This document shows positions 8,186 to 14,414 of a stretch of DNA of 14,414 bases, piece after piece. Position 1 is the first letter of the stretch. Each line of letters opens with the position of its first letter. This DNA comes from Phoronis pallida (taxonomy: Eukaryota > Phoronida > Phoronidae): assembly GCA_028565715.1 (NCBI GenBank), contig JAOXYC010073339.1, positions 1-14,414 on the forward strand. The letters are read 5' to 3'. The notes under the pieces are model-generated. The model saw nothing but the letters and a program-made list of their open reading frames with translations. It made no database searches and was not told the DNA's origin. The position numbers and the translations under genes are program-made.

Positions 8186-9045
8186 TTGATAAGCTTGTAC
8201 AACATGTCCTCTACATTGACAAGCAACAATGCAGACGATATACAGCTCTACACACAATATTCTCCTTCAAATCCAGATAGTGTTCAGGCGGCCACTAAAC
8301 GAATTCAGGACTGTGTTCATGATATCAAAAAATGGATGACACTTAACGGACTTAAATTAAACAACGAAAAGACAGAACTCTTGAACGTGATGACACCCTA
8401 CAACCTCAAGACCTACGGAACTCTCACTCTTACGTTTGGCGGCACGACCATCTCTCCGTCATCATCAGTCAGAAATCTTGGTGTTTATTTGACCAACATC
8501 TAAACATGACTCGTCAGATCACTGTTGTAACGCGGTGATTGGCTCACTGCTTAGATGTCAGCATATATTTGCATACAAGCGCGTATAAGGAGTTATGATG
8601 GCCGGCTACATTGTGTAGGTCAAGCTCTTGAGTGAGCCTTGACTTTTTCAACCGGTTAAATTCACTCATTGATTTGAGAAATATCGGGAAGATTAGTCAG
8701 TTTTTGACTGAGGATGCTTGCAAGAATGCTGTTCAGGCGCTAGTAGTGATTTCCCGTCTTGACTACTGCTCATCCCTTTACGCTTCAATTTCGCAGAACC
8801 CAACTTGACTGTCTTCAACGGATACAAAACAGATGCGCCAGACTTATCACAAGATCTCCAATGACTCACCATATTACTCCATTACTGGCGTCCATGCGGT
8901 GCTCGAATTGTTTTTCGAATTGCGGCTTTCATCTACAAGTGTATCAACAAGGCAGCTCCAATTTATCTACAGAACCTTGTCAGCATATACACTCCTTCGA
9001 GAACCCTTCGCTCTCAGTCTGACACTCTTCTACTCAAGGTTCAAT
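8186..9045 (+). mobile_element. Decayed non-LTR retrotransposon reverse transcriptase (Jockey/CR1/L2-like), 5'-truncated
   Basis: The first frame (8186-8503) carries ADDIQLY, the catalytic palm motif with Asn (codon 8228-8230) where the usual Tyr/Phe precedes ADD. It continues through KKWMTLNGLKLNNEKTEL to SSVRNLGVYL, the standard order for Jockey/CR1-type enzymes. It then shifts frame: DQHLNMTRQITVV follows in +1, LRNIGKISQFLTEDACKNAV and SRLDYCSSLYAS appear from 8674, TQLDCLQRIQNRCARLITRSP from 8798, and IVFRIAAFIYKCINKAAP further on in yet another frame. So at least three frameshifts, a stop and one insertion (8541-8638) break it. The endonuclease and the first RT motifs are missing. It lies in the sense orientation within an intron and should be inactive. 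Confidence 0.88.
8541..8638. mobile_element. ~100-bp insertion inside the LINE, bounded by an 8-bp inverted repeat
   Basis: In intact relatives the residues after ITVV lead within about ten positions to the LRNIGKI motif. Here ~140 nt separate them, an excess of about 100 nt. The surplus coincides with GGCTCACT (8541-8548) and its inverse AGTGAGCC (8631-8638). This fits a tiny inverted-repeat element that entered after the LINE had landed. The real ends may lie a few bases further out. Confidence 0.4.
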
Positions 9046-9141
9046 GAGAAGCCAATTAAAAAATAAAAAGTTTGCACGGGGAATCGAACCTCGGACCCTG
9101 GAATTACAAGGCAACCATCGTAACCACTACACCACACACGC
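9046..9141 (-). mobile_element. tRNA-derived SINE-like element with T-tract and shared tail
   Basis: On the minus strand a tRNA-like head runs from 9141 to about 9069. The A box TGGTGTAGTGG lies at 9134-9124 and a perfect B box GGTTCGATTCC at 9090-9080. The T-stem pairs except for one position, but the acceptor stem (GCGTGTG against the 3' end) and the anticodon stem do not, and no discriminator plus clean 3' end is seen. It is therefore a SINE head or tRNA pseudogene. A T-rich tract and TTTTTTAATTGGCTTCTC (9063-9046) follow; the last 18 bp recur at 6136-6119. It abuts the end of the LINE fragment. Confidence 0.7.
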
Positions 9142-9823
9142 AAGGTGAAGAATAGGGAATTTTAAAAGGTTTTATACTTAACTGATCAGAAAGTCAACTT
9201 GCACCTAATGACCCCAAATTTTAAAAATGGATTTGGACACAAAATATAAGCCCAAATATGAAATTTGAACTTCAAGTGAACAATAGTAAAAAAGTTTTTT
9301 TTTGCACTTAGTGATCCATTGCACCAAATGACTTCCTGGATATCAGTTGTGTTTGTCATATTATCTTTAATAATTTACAAATACTAAATTTGGAGACCAT
9401 GTCATGAAAATTGGGGAAGAAGTAGCATTTTTAAAGAAATCAACCAATGAGTTTAATGACGTCATAACAATGCATTGTGGGACCAAAAAATACATTCAAA
9501 AACAAGACATTGTTTGCACAGGCTTACATGCAAAAATTCAGAAGCCGATGCCCTTTGGCCTAAGAGATATTGCAATTCAAAAGTGTACAGAATAATAAAC
9601 TATAATAAATAAAAAGAAAAAACCCGATGAAGAACGAGACTCTGCGTTTGCAGGCGCAGAGTAATAATCTTTTTAAAAGTGATTCAGCTGTTGTCAATGA
9701 TTAAGCTTTGTAGAATTCATTTTAAAAATAGCAAATGTCTGACCTAGCGATCAACTTTTTCATTTGTTATGAATTGATTTTTTTTAAATACATTCGTCTC
9801 AATAAGTTGACTCTCATTTTCAG
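9142..9823 (+). other. Intronic stretch: small unassigned ORF, poly(A)-like signals and a hairpin
   Basis: A 63-codon frame (9404-9595, MKIGEEVAFL... to ...AIQKCTE) has ordinary protein-like composition but no recognised domain. It ends in tandem stops and is followed at once by AATAAA-type signals (9592-9612). ACTCTGCG (9639-9646) and CGCAGAGT (9655-9662) form a perfect 8-bp stem with an 8-nt loop. This may be the 3' end of an inserted element or retrocopy; no function is claimed. Confidence 0.4.
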
Positions 9824-10053
9824 GAGACAACATTGAATTGTCTGGTGGCACTTTGCATCCTGCACTTGGGAACTTTGATGTTTTCCACTACTGGACAGTG
9901 TGCAAGGAAATATCTGAATGCAAGGAAAAATGTAAAGTTGTTGGGACTGGCGTTGATGTATGGGTGGCCACCTGTGAGTTAGTCAGCATGATTAAAAGTC
10001 AATCACCTTGGTATTTTTGCTACAAAGATGCTGTTACAGCGTTGGCTGTTATG
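9824..10053 (+). CDS. Internal exon 5: Cys-bearing linker leading into an ankyrin repeat
   Basis: A 230-nt exon lies between CTCATTTTCAG and ATG|GTAAGT, a near-ideal donor. Two bases finish the Gly codon begun at 6508; 76 codons follow and it ends in phase 0. It reads GDNIELSGGTLHPALGNF, then a segment with regularly placed Cys (TVCKEISECKEKCKVV), then WVATCELVSMIK, and closes with YKDAVTALAVM. DxVTAL is how an ankyrin repeat usually starts (DGxTAL/DGxTPL), and the next exon supplies the rest. The linker (about residues 281-345) is not recognised and shows no protease Asp or GDSGG-like Ser motif. Confidence 0.74.
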
Positions 10054-10162
10054 GTAAGTGTACATAAACAAAGCATGATTCAAAATGAATGAATGAACTG
10101 AAGTAATTTAACTAAATTTGGTTGTTGCACAAAAACATACACCTAGATCTTGTGTTTTGTAG

Positions 10163-10261
10163 ATGAGTCCGACACCCCCACCCTTGTCACCACGATTCAG
10201 TCACCTGGAGGTGGTGAGGATATTACTTGAGAATGGTGCTGATGTCAATAAGAGTAGTTGG
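10163..10261 (+). CDS. Internal exon 6: ankyrin repeat
   Basis: A 99-nt (33-codon, phase 0/0) exon lies between TTTTGTAG and TTGG|GTTAGT. It contains HLEVVRILLENGADVNKSSW, the second helix and loop of a canonical ankyrin repeat (HLEVVxxLLExGADVN). Thirty-three codons is exactly one repeat period, as is common for exons of ankyrin genes. The first part, MSPTPPPLSPRFS, is Pro-rich and replaces the usual first-helix residues between DAVTAL of exon 5 and HLEVV. The repeat may therefore carry a loop insertion or be poorly folded. Ankyrin repeats bind partner proteins, so this end probably provides targeting. More repeats would be expected downstream. Confidence 0.78.
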
Positions 10262-10630
10262 GTTAGTATAAAATAAAGTATTATTATTTATTACTATACC
10301 AGAATATAGAGAACAATCTTTTCACTTTACCTACAAATACAAATAAAGTTGAAAATTTAAATGACAAAAACACTCATCAAGTAAATACTAAGAAATGAAC
10401 AATTGACTACATAAATACAGGTTAGGTAGAATAAAATGTTATTAACTTCATTCATAAATACAAAGCTGCCCCACAAGCATCCTGTTCTGTTCTTTAATGT
10501 ATAGTTTTCAACAACAGGAATTGAGAAAAGGTTTAAATATGAATCTGTCTACTGGGATGATGTGCAAATATGTTCTTCATGTCATAAAATGCACTTTTTA
10601 GCAATCACTTGTATGTAATCTTACTTACAG
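10262..10630 (+). other. Intron, nothing recognised
   Basis: It starts GTTAGT after the ankyrin exon and reaches a good acceptor, TTACTTACAG, at 10621-10630. It is AT-rich with no open frame or repeat of note. Confidence 0.45.
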
Positions 10631-10699
10631 ATTGATGCCTATACACTACCATTGAAGACAATTATAATAATAATAATAATGATTAATAGAAATTATTAG
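10631..10699 (+). pseudogene. Possible next ankyrin exon overrun by an AAT microsatellite
   Basis: After the acceptor TTACTTACAG the frame in phase with exon 6 reads IDAYTLPLKT. This resembles the first strand and turn of an ankyrin repeat (DGYTPLH). It then enters (ATA)n coding poly-Ile and stops at TAG 10697-10699. If used, it would truncate the protein within the repeat. The match is only ten residues, so it may be chance. Confidence 0.25.
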
Positions 10700-10750
10700 T
10701 AATAATCTTAATAATAATAATAATAATATAATAATAATGATAATAATATA
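10662..10750. repeat. Imperfect (AAT)n microsatellite
   Basis: Interrupted ATA/AAT triplets over about 90 bp, directly adjoining the left end of the inverted-repeat element at 10747. Confidence 0.9.
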
Positions 10751-10866
10751 AAAAAATGATTCTTACAATGAATGGGAAGTAATACAACCTTTTATTGGAT
10801 TCAATTTTGAAAAATCATAAAACTCGCCTGTGTATTACTCCCAATGAATTTAAGAATCATTTTATA
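10747..10866. mobile_element. MITE-like element with ~33-bp terminal inverted repeats
   Basis: The left arm (10753-10786) begins AAAATGATTCTTA and ends GGGAAGTAATACA. The right arm (10831-10863), read backwards, begins AAAATGATTCTTA and ends GGGAGTAATACA. Only a few mismatches and a one-base indel separate the arms, and TATAA-type sequence extends the symmetry outward on both sides. The ~44-bp centre has no coding capacity. It is a classic small non-autonomous DNA-transposon architecture. The high arm identity suggests a fairly recent insertion or selection on the hairpin. The superfamily is not identified; a TA or TATA target is possible. Confidence 0.82.
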
Positions 10867-11658
10867 ACATGCTGAACTTTCACAATAAGTTTTACCTAAA
10901 AATAGGTAGTGGCAGCTAAAATTCCAAGTTTTTTAAAACTTGTTTTTATGTGGTTTTCCAAATAGAGCTGTTTTTTCTGAGCACAACAAAAAATTTTTTT
11001 TTGATTTAGCTCAAATATTTTTTGAAATATCGTATTTTTTGTATCGCAGCATTCGCGTCAAGCCGAAATACTAAATTGGAAGCCATGTTTAACCTCTTCC
11101 ATATAAAAAACCAGTTTTAAAAATAACAACCTTTATACATTTATTGATTAGCATCCACCAATACAATAATTAAAACTAAGAAATTTTACTCTATACATTG
11201 TTCTTCTAGGCAATTTTTAGTCCAAAAAATGGAAAAAATGGCGTTTTTTAATTAACCGAAACGGCAAAATTGCCATTTTTAGGAGCCGTCCACAAGAAAA
11301 ATAACAAAAATAAACATGTAAAACCAAACCAGTCTTGTTGTATGGCATCCAAAGTACAGTCTCATTTTTTTTGGGAGCATGCCAATTAGTAGTTTGCAAG
11401 ATATGAAGCTTCAAAAATGGCCGAAAGCCCTTTTTTGCAATGACGGACAGGCTAAAAAATGAAAAAAAAAAAAAATTTCAAAAATGCATATTTTTTTGTC
11501 TGGATTTGCAACAAATGTACCTTTTGAATGTAAACACTTGTTTTAACTAAGTTAAACCCCAAAATTAACAATAAATACATTTGTGATTGGTCATGTTCAA
11601 TAACGTTTAACTCACATCTGTACTTCCTGAAATAGGGATATTACATTGAAACATGTTT
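10867..11658. other. AT-rich interval between converging genes, no supported gene
   Basis: Many A and T homopolymer runs. A 65-codon minus-strand frame (11217-11414) has no recognised domain. GGCAA/TTGCC (11263-11274) and AAAAATGGC/GCCATTTTT (11234-11242, 11272-11280) make small overlapping inverted repeats. It may contain the 3' flank of the minus-strand gene. Confidence 0.5.
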
Positions 11659-11953
11659 TTATTCACAGAACTTTTTCTTAAAGTTTTCATGTTTCTTGAG
11701 AAGATCCTCAAGTCCACTAACAGTTACTGTGCGTCCTGAAGATGACACGGGAGCAAGTGACAACACTGATGCAAAGACAAAGTTGCGGTGCACATATCCT
11801 GTGATCTTGGCCACCTAAAAGTGGACAGACTAACACTACACTTTTCCATAAAGTTCACATCAGCCTCACACTCATTGTGTATCTTGACAACTTCACCTAT
11901 ATAGAAATCATCATCAAAGTGCACACCGATAATGTCACCCAAAACATTAAATA
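11659..11953 (-). pseudogene. Frameshifted C-terminal (Tudor/SH3-like) segment of the transposase-like gene
   Basis: Just past the TAA at 11954-11956, the frame one base back stays open and reads FNVLGDIIGVHFDDDFYIGE, then VVKIHNECEADVNFMEK and STFRWP. This is the strand pattern of a small Tudor/SH3-like barrel, which I recall at the C-terminus of this transposase-like family. Near 11788-11800 the likeness shifts frame again to VHRNFVFASVLSLAP and runs through GLEDLLKKHENF to a TAA at 11659-11661, with AATAAA (11663-11658) overlapping that stop. Two one-base shifts in the same direction therefore separate three open pieces. TTTTAG just before 11814 resembles an acceptor, but the implied intron would be only about 27 nt. 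Decay or assembly error explains it better. Confidence 0.6.
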
Positions 11954-12328
11954 TTAATGCGGGTTGAATGTCTGTTCTTCATCGAATGTCTCTTCTTCAT
12001 GATCACTGCAAGAACTTGAAGTCTGCGATTCATCATCAGTAGATGGCAGTTCCTCCCTTCTACGTTTAGGTTGGTTGTCTTTGTCCTGGAAATCATCCAC
12101 ATCATTGGGATCAGCACCAAGATGAACTTTCAAGTTTTCTATCAGCTGCTGGTACTTCAGAGAAACCTTGAGAAGAGGCGATTTTAATCGCAGTACAACT
12201 TTATGATAATTAATTTCAGCCTTTACAGCGCTAAGACGGTCTTTAGTAGAGGTGTACATCATCAACATTCCATCAACATCTGCACTACTTTTGCAAGGGC
12301 CGTTGTGTGTACGGAGAAAATCCATAAT
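11954..12328 (-). CDS. Exon 5 of transposase-like gene: coiled segment and acidic tail
   Basis: The exon begins after the acceptor TCGTTTTAG and reads IMDFLRTHNGPCKSSADVDG, then a helical stretch with AVKAEINYHKVVLRLKS and KYQQLIENLKVHLG. It then becomes an acidic/Ser region (about the last 50 residues) ending EEQTFNPH and TAA. The pattern of a Gly-Pro turn, a VDG start and then a KAxIxxxKVVL helix matches the C-terminal part of a transposase-related protein family seen in many aquatic animals, from memory. The stop may be premature, since related sequence continues in another frame downstream. It joins exon 4 in phase 0. Confidence 0.72.
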   Translation of the reverse strand: MMDFLRTHNGPCKSSADVDGMLMMYTSTKDRLSAVKAEINYHKVVLRLKSPLLKVSLKYQQLIENLKVHLGADPNDVDDFQDKDNQPKRRREELPSTDDESQTSSSCSDHEEETFDEEQTFNPH

Positions 12329-12485
12329 CTAAAACGAAATTTACAAGAAATACTTAAGACATAAAAGGACATTTAAAAAACATCACCTAATTATCTTTCA
12401 TTTCAGAAACTAGTGTTACTAAGTCATTAGTCAAATTTTTTTAATATTTTCACATTATTTTTCAGCCCGAAAAAAAAACACAAAC

Positions 12486-12575
12486 CTGTTGAATTTGCAG
12501 TCTCTTTTTGTTTTCAGTAGCCAATTTCTTGTCTTTGTTGGCTTCCAACACTCGTCTTCGTTTACGTACAGCATC
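12486..12575 (-). CDS. Exon 4 of transposase-like gene: short basic segment
   Basis: A 90-nt exon (30 codons, phase 0/0) lies between CATTTCAG and CAACAG|GTTTGT on the minus strand. It reads DAVRKRRRVLEANKDKKL and ends KKRLQIQQ. The RKRRR cluster could act as a nuclear localisation signal or DNA contact, and the segment should be helical. It is too short to stand out as an open frame. Its support is the fitting splice sites, the matching phases on both sides and a composition continuous with its neighbours. Confidence 0.7.
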
Positions 12576-12734
12576 CTGAAATGAGTGACATTGTTTTTAT
12601 CTATTATAAAATTTAACTTTCAATCTTTGGTTTGTTAGTAAAAACATTTTATATTTTGATTTTTAACATTTTATTATTTGCTATACATACTAAGATGTTT
12701 ATTTTCTTTTATAGGCTTCAAAACACTCCTTTAC

Positions 12735-13158
12735 CTTCTCTTCCTGAATATGTTTCCTGCGAAGTGGCAATGCTTTCTTAGCTGACAGACTCATTAGCTG
12801 CTTCTGCTCATCATCAGACTTCGTAAGGAGCCAGGCTGTTATTGGTTGGTTGCATTTCATCATATATATAGTAGAGTGATGATGGATTGAGGAACTACGC
12901 CGCTTGAACAAGCTGAAGTCTAAATCACCAAATGCTTTTTCCCCTATAAGGTTGGTTAGACGACTGTGACGCATCTTTTCCCTTAGGTGAGGATCTTGTA
13001 CATTATGGTAACGACCATTTGGAAGAAAGTCGGCAAGCTGTCGCTGTGTGACATTCACAAGACTCTCACAAATAGCTTGAAGTATCTCTTGCACACGCTG
13101 CTTTCTTTCTTGGTTGAGTGATAACAAGGCGTCTAACATACCCTGGTCTTTTTCAAAC
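12735..13158 (-). CDS. Exon 3 of transposase-like gene: C-terminal catalytic region
   Basis: The exon runs from the acceptor TTATTTCCAG to the donor GAGAAG|GTAAAG; the TAA further on at 12699-12701 lies in the intron. One base plus 141 codons read FEKDQGMLDALLSLNQER, ADFLPNGRYHNV, TNLIGEKAFGDLDFSLFKRR, HHHSTIYMMKCNQP and TAWLLTKSDDEQ. The TNLIGExxFGDLD block with an invariant-looking Glu, followed by a WL motif, is what this family shows where cut-and-paste transposases place their third acidic residue. That assignment is inference. An alternative start at 13142 (CAG|GGT) would pair with a GT donor of exon 2 (see findings). Confidence 0.76.
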
Positions 13159-13381
13159 CTGGAAATAAAGTCATCATAAGATTAGTCAAATACAGTGATT
13201 ATAACAAACTTGCAATAATTAATTTCAAATCAGGGTGTTGGTAAAAAATTATAGTTTACAAAATGAAGTTCCTAAATTTGTTTCCCTCTATTTTTAATGT
13301 AATCTATAAATTCTTTTTGTTTCTTTAAAAATAGACCTCTGAAAATAAAACTGTTATAATAGGAATACAACTTTCATTTGC

Positions 13382-13846
13382 CTAACGCCAAACAGTGGTG
13401 CATAGTTCAAGTAGTTGGGATCAAATACTTCACTGGCATCCAACTTCCATCGCTGGAACAAGGCCATCATCTCACAAACATAGGTGTAGAAATCAAGGTA
13501 GTGGATATCTCTTGACAAAAGTTCCCAATAAGGTCCAGTTACATAGAAATACAGTAAACCAATAGCTACAATGTGATTGTCAATTTCCTCAGACATGTTG
13601 TCGGCTAAAACACTCTGTAACTTCAGATTTTTCTGCTGAAGGTAGTTGTCAAGGAAGTCAGAAATGTGGCCACGGTGCCAATGGAGAGCAGCAGCTGCTT
13701 CAAAGAAGTTGTTAAATCGATTGCTTCTAAAGCTAGTGATCACCGACTTGCAGTCCGACATTGCACAATACGTTTCCCATAAGTCTCGGCAACCATTTTT
13801 GTCATCTCCTCTGGGACCAAGGCAGTCACAAGCTGTGCGAATATAC
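13382..13846 (-). CDS. Exon 2 of transposase-like gene: helical insertion-like domain
   Basis: After ATCATTTCAG the frame reads YIRTACDCLGPRGDDKNGCR, then FRSNRFNNFFEAAAALHWHR, then KLQSVLADNM and VTGPYWELLSRDIHYLDFYTYV. The RxNRFNxxFxxAxAxxxH element followed by TGPxWxLL is characteristic of a family of transposase-derived proteins frequent in cnidarian, mollusc and fish genomes, as I recall. It corresponds to the helical region between the second and third catalytic blocks. The exon begins with one base completing an Arg codon from exon 1. The end chosen (13382) uses a GC donor because it alone gives the phase required by the acceptor at 13158. The next GT donor (exon end 13372) ends in a different phase. 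Confidence 0.75.
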
Positions 13847-14005
13847 CTGAAATGATTATAATAATAATTACTCATTGTGCAAGGTAAAATTCCAGTGGAA
13901 TATAATTATATTAATCATTCTAATAATTCATTGTGCGTTTTTTCTTAAATTTAAAGCTTTAAAACAGACAAGACAACCAAGTAATAATCTATTTTTTTTA
14001 TTTAC

Positions 14006-14414
14006 CTTGCAGCAGAACTTTCAGTGGCAGACTGGAAACTGCGGAATACTGGCTGAGTGTCCCTGCCGAGTTTCTCTCCGCCTGTCTTTTCTAAGTGCTT
14101 CAGGGCTTTCTCACACTCACTGCTCACTCCAAGCAAAAAGTGGGCGTTGCAATGCAAAAATTCCAGAGTATTCTCATTTTGTAGAAGGTTTTTAATTTCA
14201 GAGTCCAGTTGCCGTCCAAAAGCTTTCATGACGCTGGCCCTATCGGACATTACACCAGAGAGTGAAGACAAAATCTTTTTCAGCTTTTCTCTAGCTATTG
14301 TTTCATCATACATTTCTGTAAGTTCCAACAACAAATTAAATGTTCCGTCAATAAGTGATGTAGTGTTTTCAACACTTAGTGTGGAAAAACCTGCACTTAA
14401 AACATTTCCATCAA
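14006..14414 (-). CDS. Exon 1 in window (partial) of transposase-like gene: RNase H-like core block
   Basis: The frame is open from the window edge (14414) to the donor GCAAG|GTAAAT. It reads DGNVLSAGFSTLSVENTT, then GVMSDRASVMKAFGRQL (SDRAS at visible residues 55-59) and TLEFLHCNAHFLLGVSS (HCNAH at 86-90), and ends ESSAA. An Asp in an SDxAS-M context followed ~30 residues later by a Cys-x-x-His-type motif is the layout of the second catalytic block in hAT-type transposases (tDGAsnM...HCxAH). The hAT assignment is tentative, and the related group could equally be a domesticated lineage. The N-terminal part, including any zinc finger and the first catalytic Asp, lies beyond the window. Joined to the four following exons it gives about 586 residues, all in phase. 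Confidence 0.78.

Larger units (their letters stand above)
6509..9823 (+). other. Large intron (3315 nt) filled with repeats
   Basis: It starts GTTAGT and ends CTCATTTTCAG. It contains a degenerate tandem array (6521-7787), a decayed LINE reverse transcriptase (about 8170-9045) with an insertion, and a tRNA-like SINE (9046-9141). No exon bearing the rest of the protease triad was recognised in it. The phases of the flanking exons (1 nt left, 2 nt needed) match, so direct splicing would be in frame. Confidence 0.55.

Noticed and set aside
9069-9141. Functional tRNA gene on the minus strand
   Set aside because: The A and B boxes are good, but the acceptor and anticodon stems do not pair and the element runs on into a SINE-like tail.
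11217-11414. 65-codon minus-strand frame in the AT-rich interval
   Set aside because: There is no domain and it lies in homopolymer-rich sequence; no splice site links it to the minus-strand gene.
12699-12734. Extension of exon 3 to the TAA at 12699
   Set aside because: A consensus donor GAGAAG|GTAAAG at 12735/12734 joins in phase to the short exon at 12575, making the stop intronic.
13646-14195. Two plus-strand frames (13646-13855 and 13875-14195)
   Set aside because: They are antisense to well-supported minus-strand exons and cross splice sites; they are shadows.

Overview
The window looks like nuclear DNA from an animal, most likely an aquatic invertebrate. Coding blocks are short and bounded by GT/AG splice signals. 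The sequence between them is AT-rich and crowded with microsatellites, tRNA-derived SINE-like pieces, a decayed LINE reverse transcriptase and short inverted-repeat elements. The palindrome TAGGCCTA occurs three times. Nothing suggests a prokaryote or an organelle. The phylum cannot be fixed from the sequence alone.

Region by region: 1-4197 holds no gene I can support. It carries an (AAT)n tract, two mixed (AAC/ACC)n blocks, two LINE/SINE-type 3' tails, two tRNA-like SINE heads and a small GGGAG-rich element with inverted ends. From 4198 to 10261 a plus-strand gene can be followed as six internal exons whose reading phases all fit together (389 codons, open at both ends). It encodes an acidic, Ser-rich stretch, then unrecognised sequence, the start of a trypsin-like serine protease domain with its catalytic-type histidine, a Cys-bearing linker, and an ankyrin repeat. 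Its fourth intron (6509-9823) is swollen by a degenerate ~150-bp tandem array, a LINE fragment and a SINE. The protease exons for the Asp and Ser parts of the triad were not found there. A possible next ankyrin exon at 10631 runs into an AAT microsatellite.

10262-11658 is gene-poor and contains a clear ~120-bp MITE-like hairpin element (10747-10866). From 14414 down to 11954 a minus-strand gene is read as five exons with small introns (157-223 nt). It resembles a transposase-derived RNase H-like family, possibly hAT-like. Its likely C-terminal Tudor/SH3-like piece (11659-11953) continues only in other reading frames, so the locus is either a decaying copy or carries sequence errors.

The two genes converge on the 10.3-11.7 kb interval. 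No operon-like cooperation is implied. The most unusual object is the predicted protease-ankyrin protein; the most tractable ones are the array in its intron and the pair of SINE-like elements sharing an 18-bp tail.
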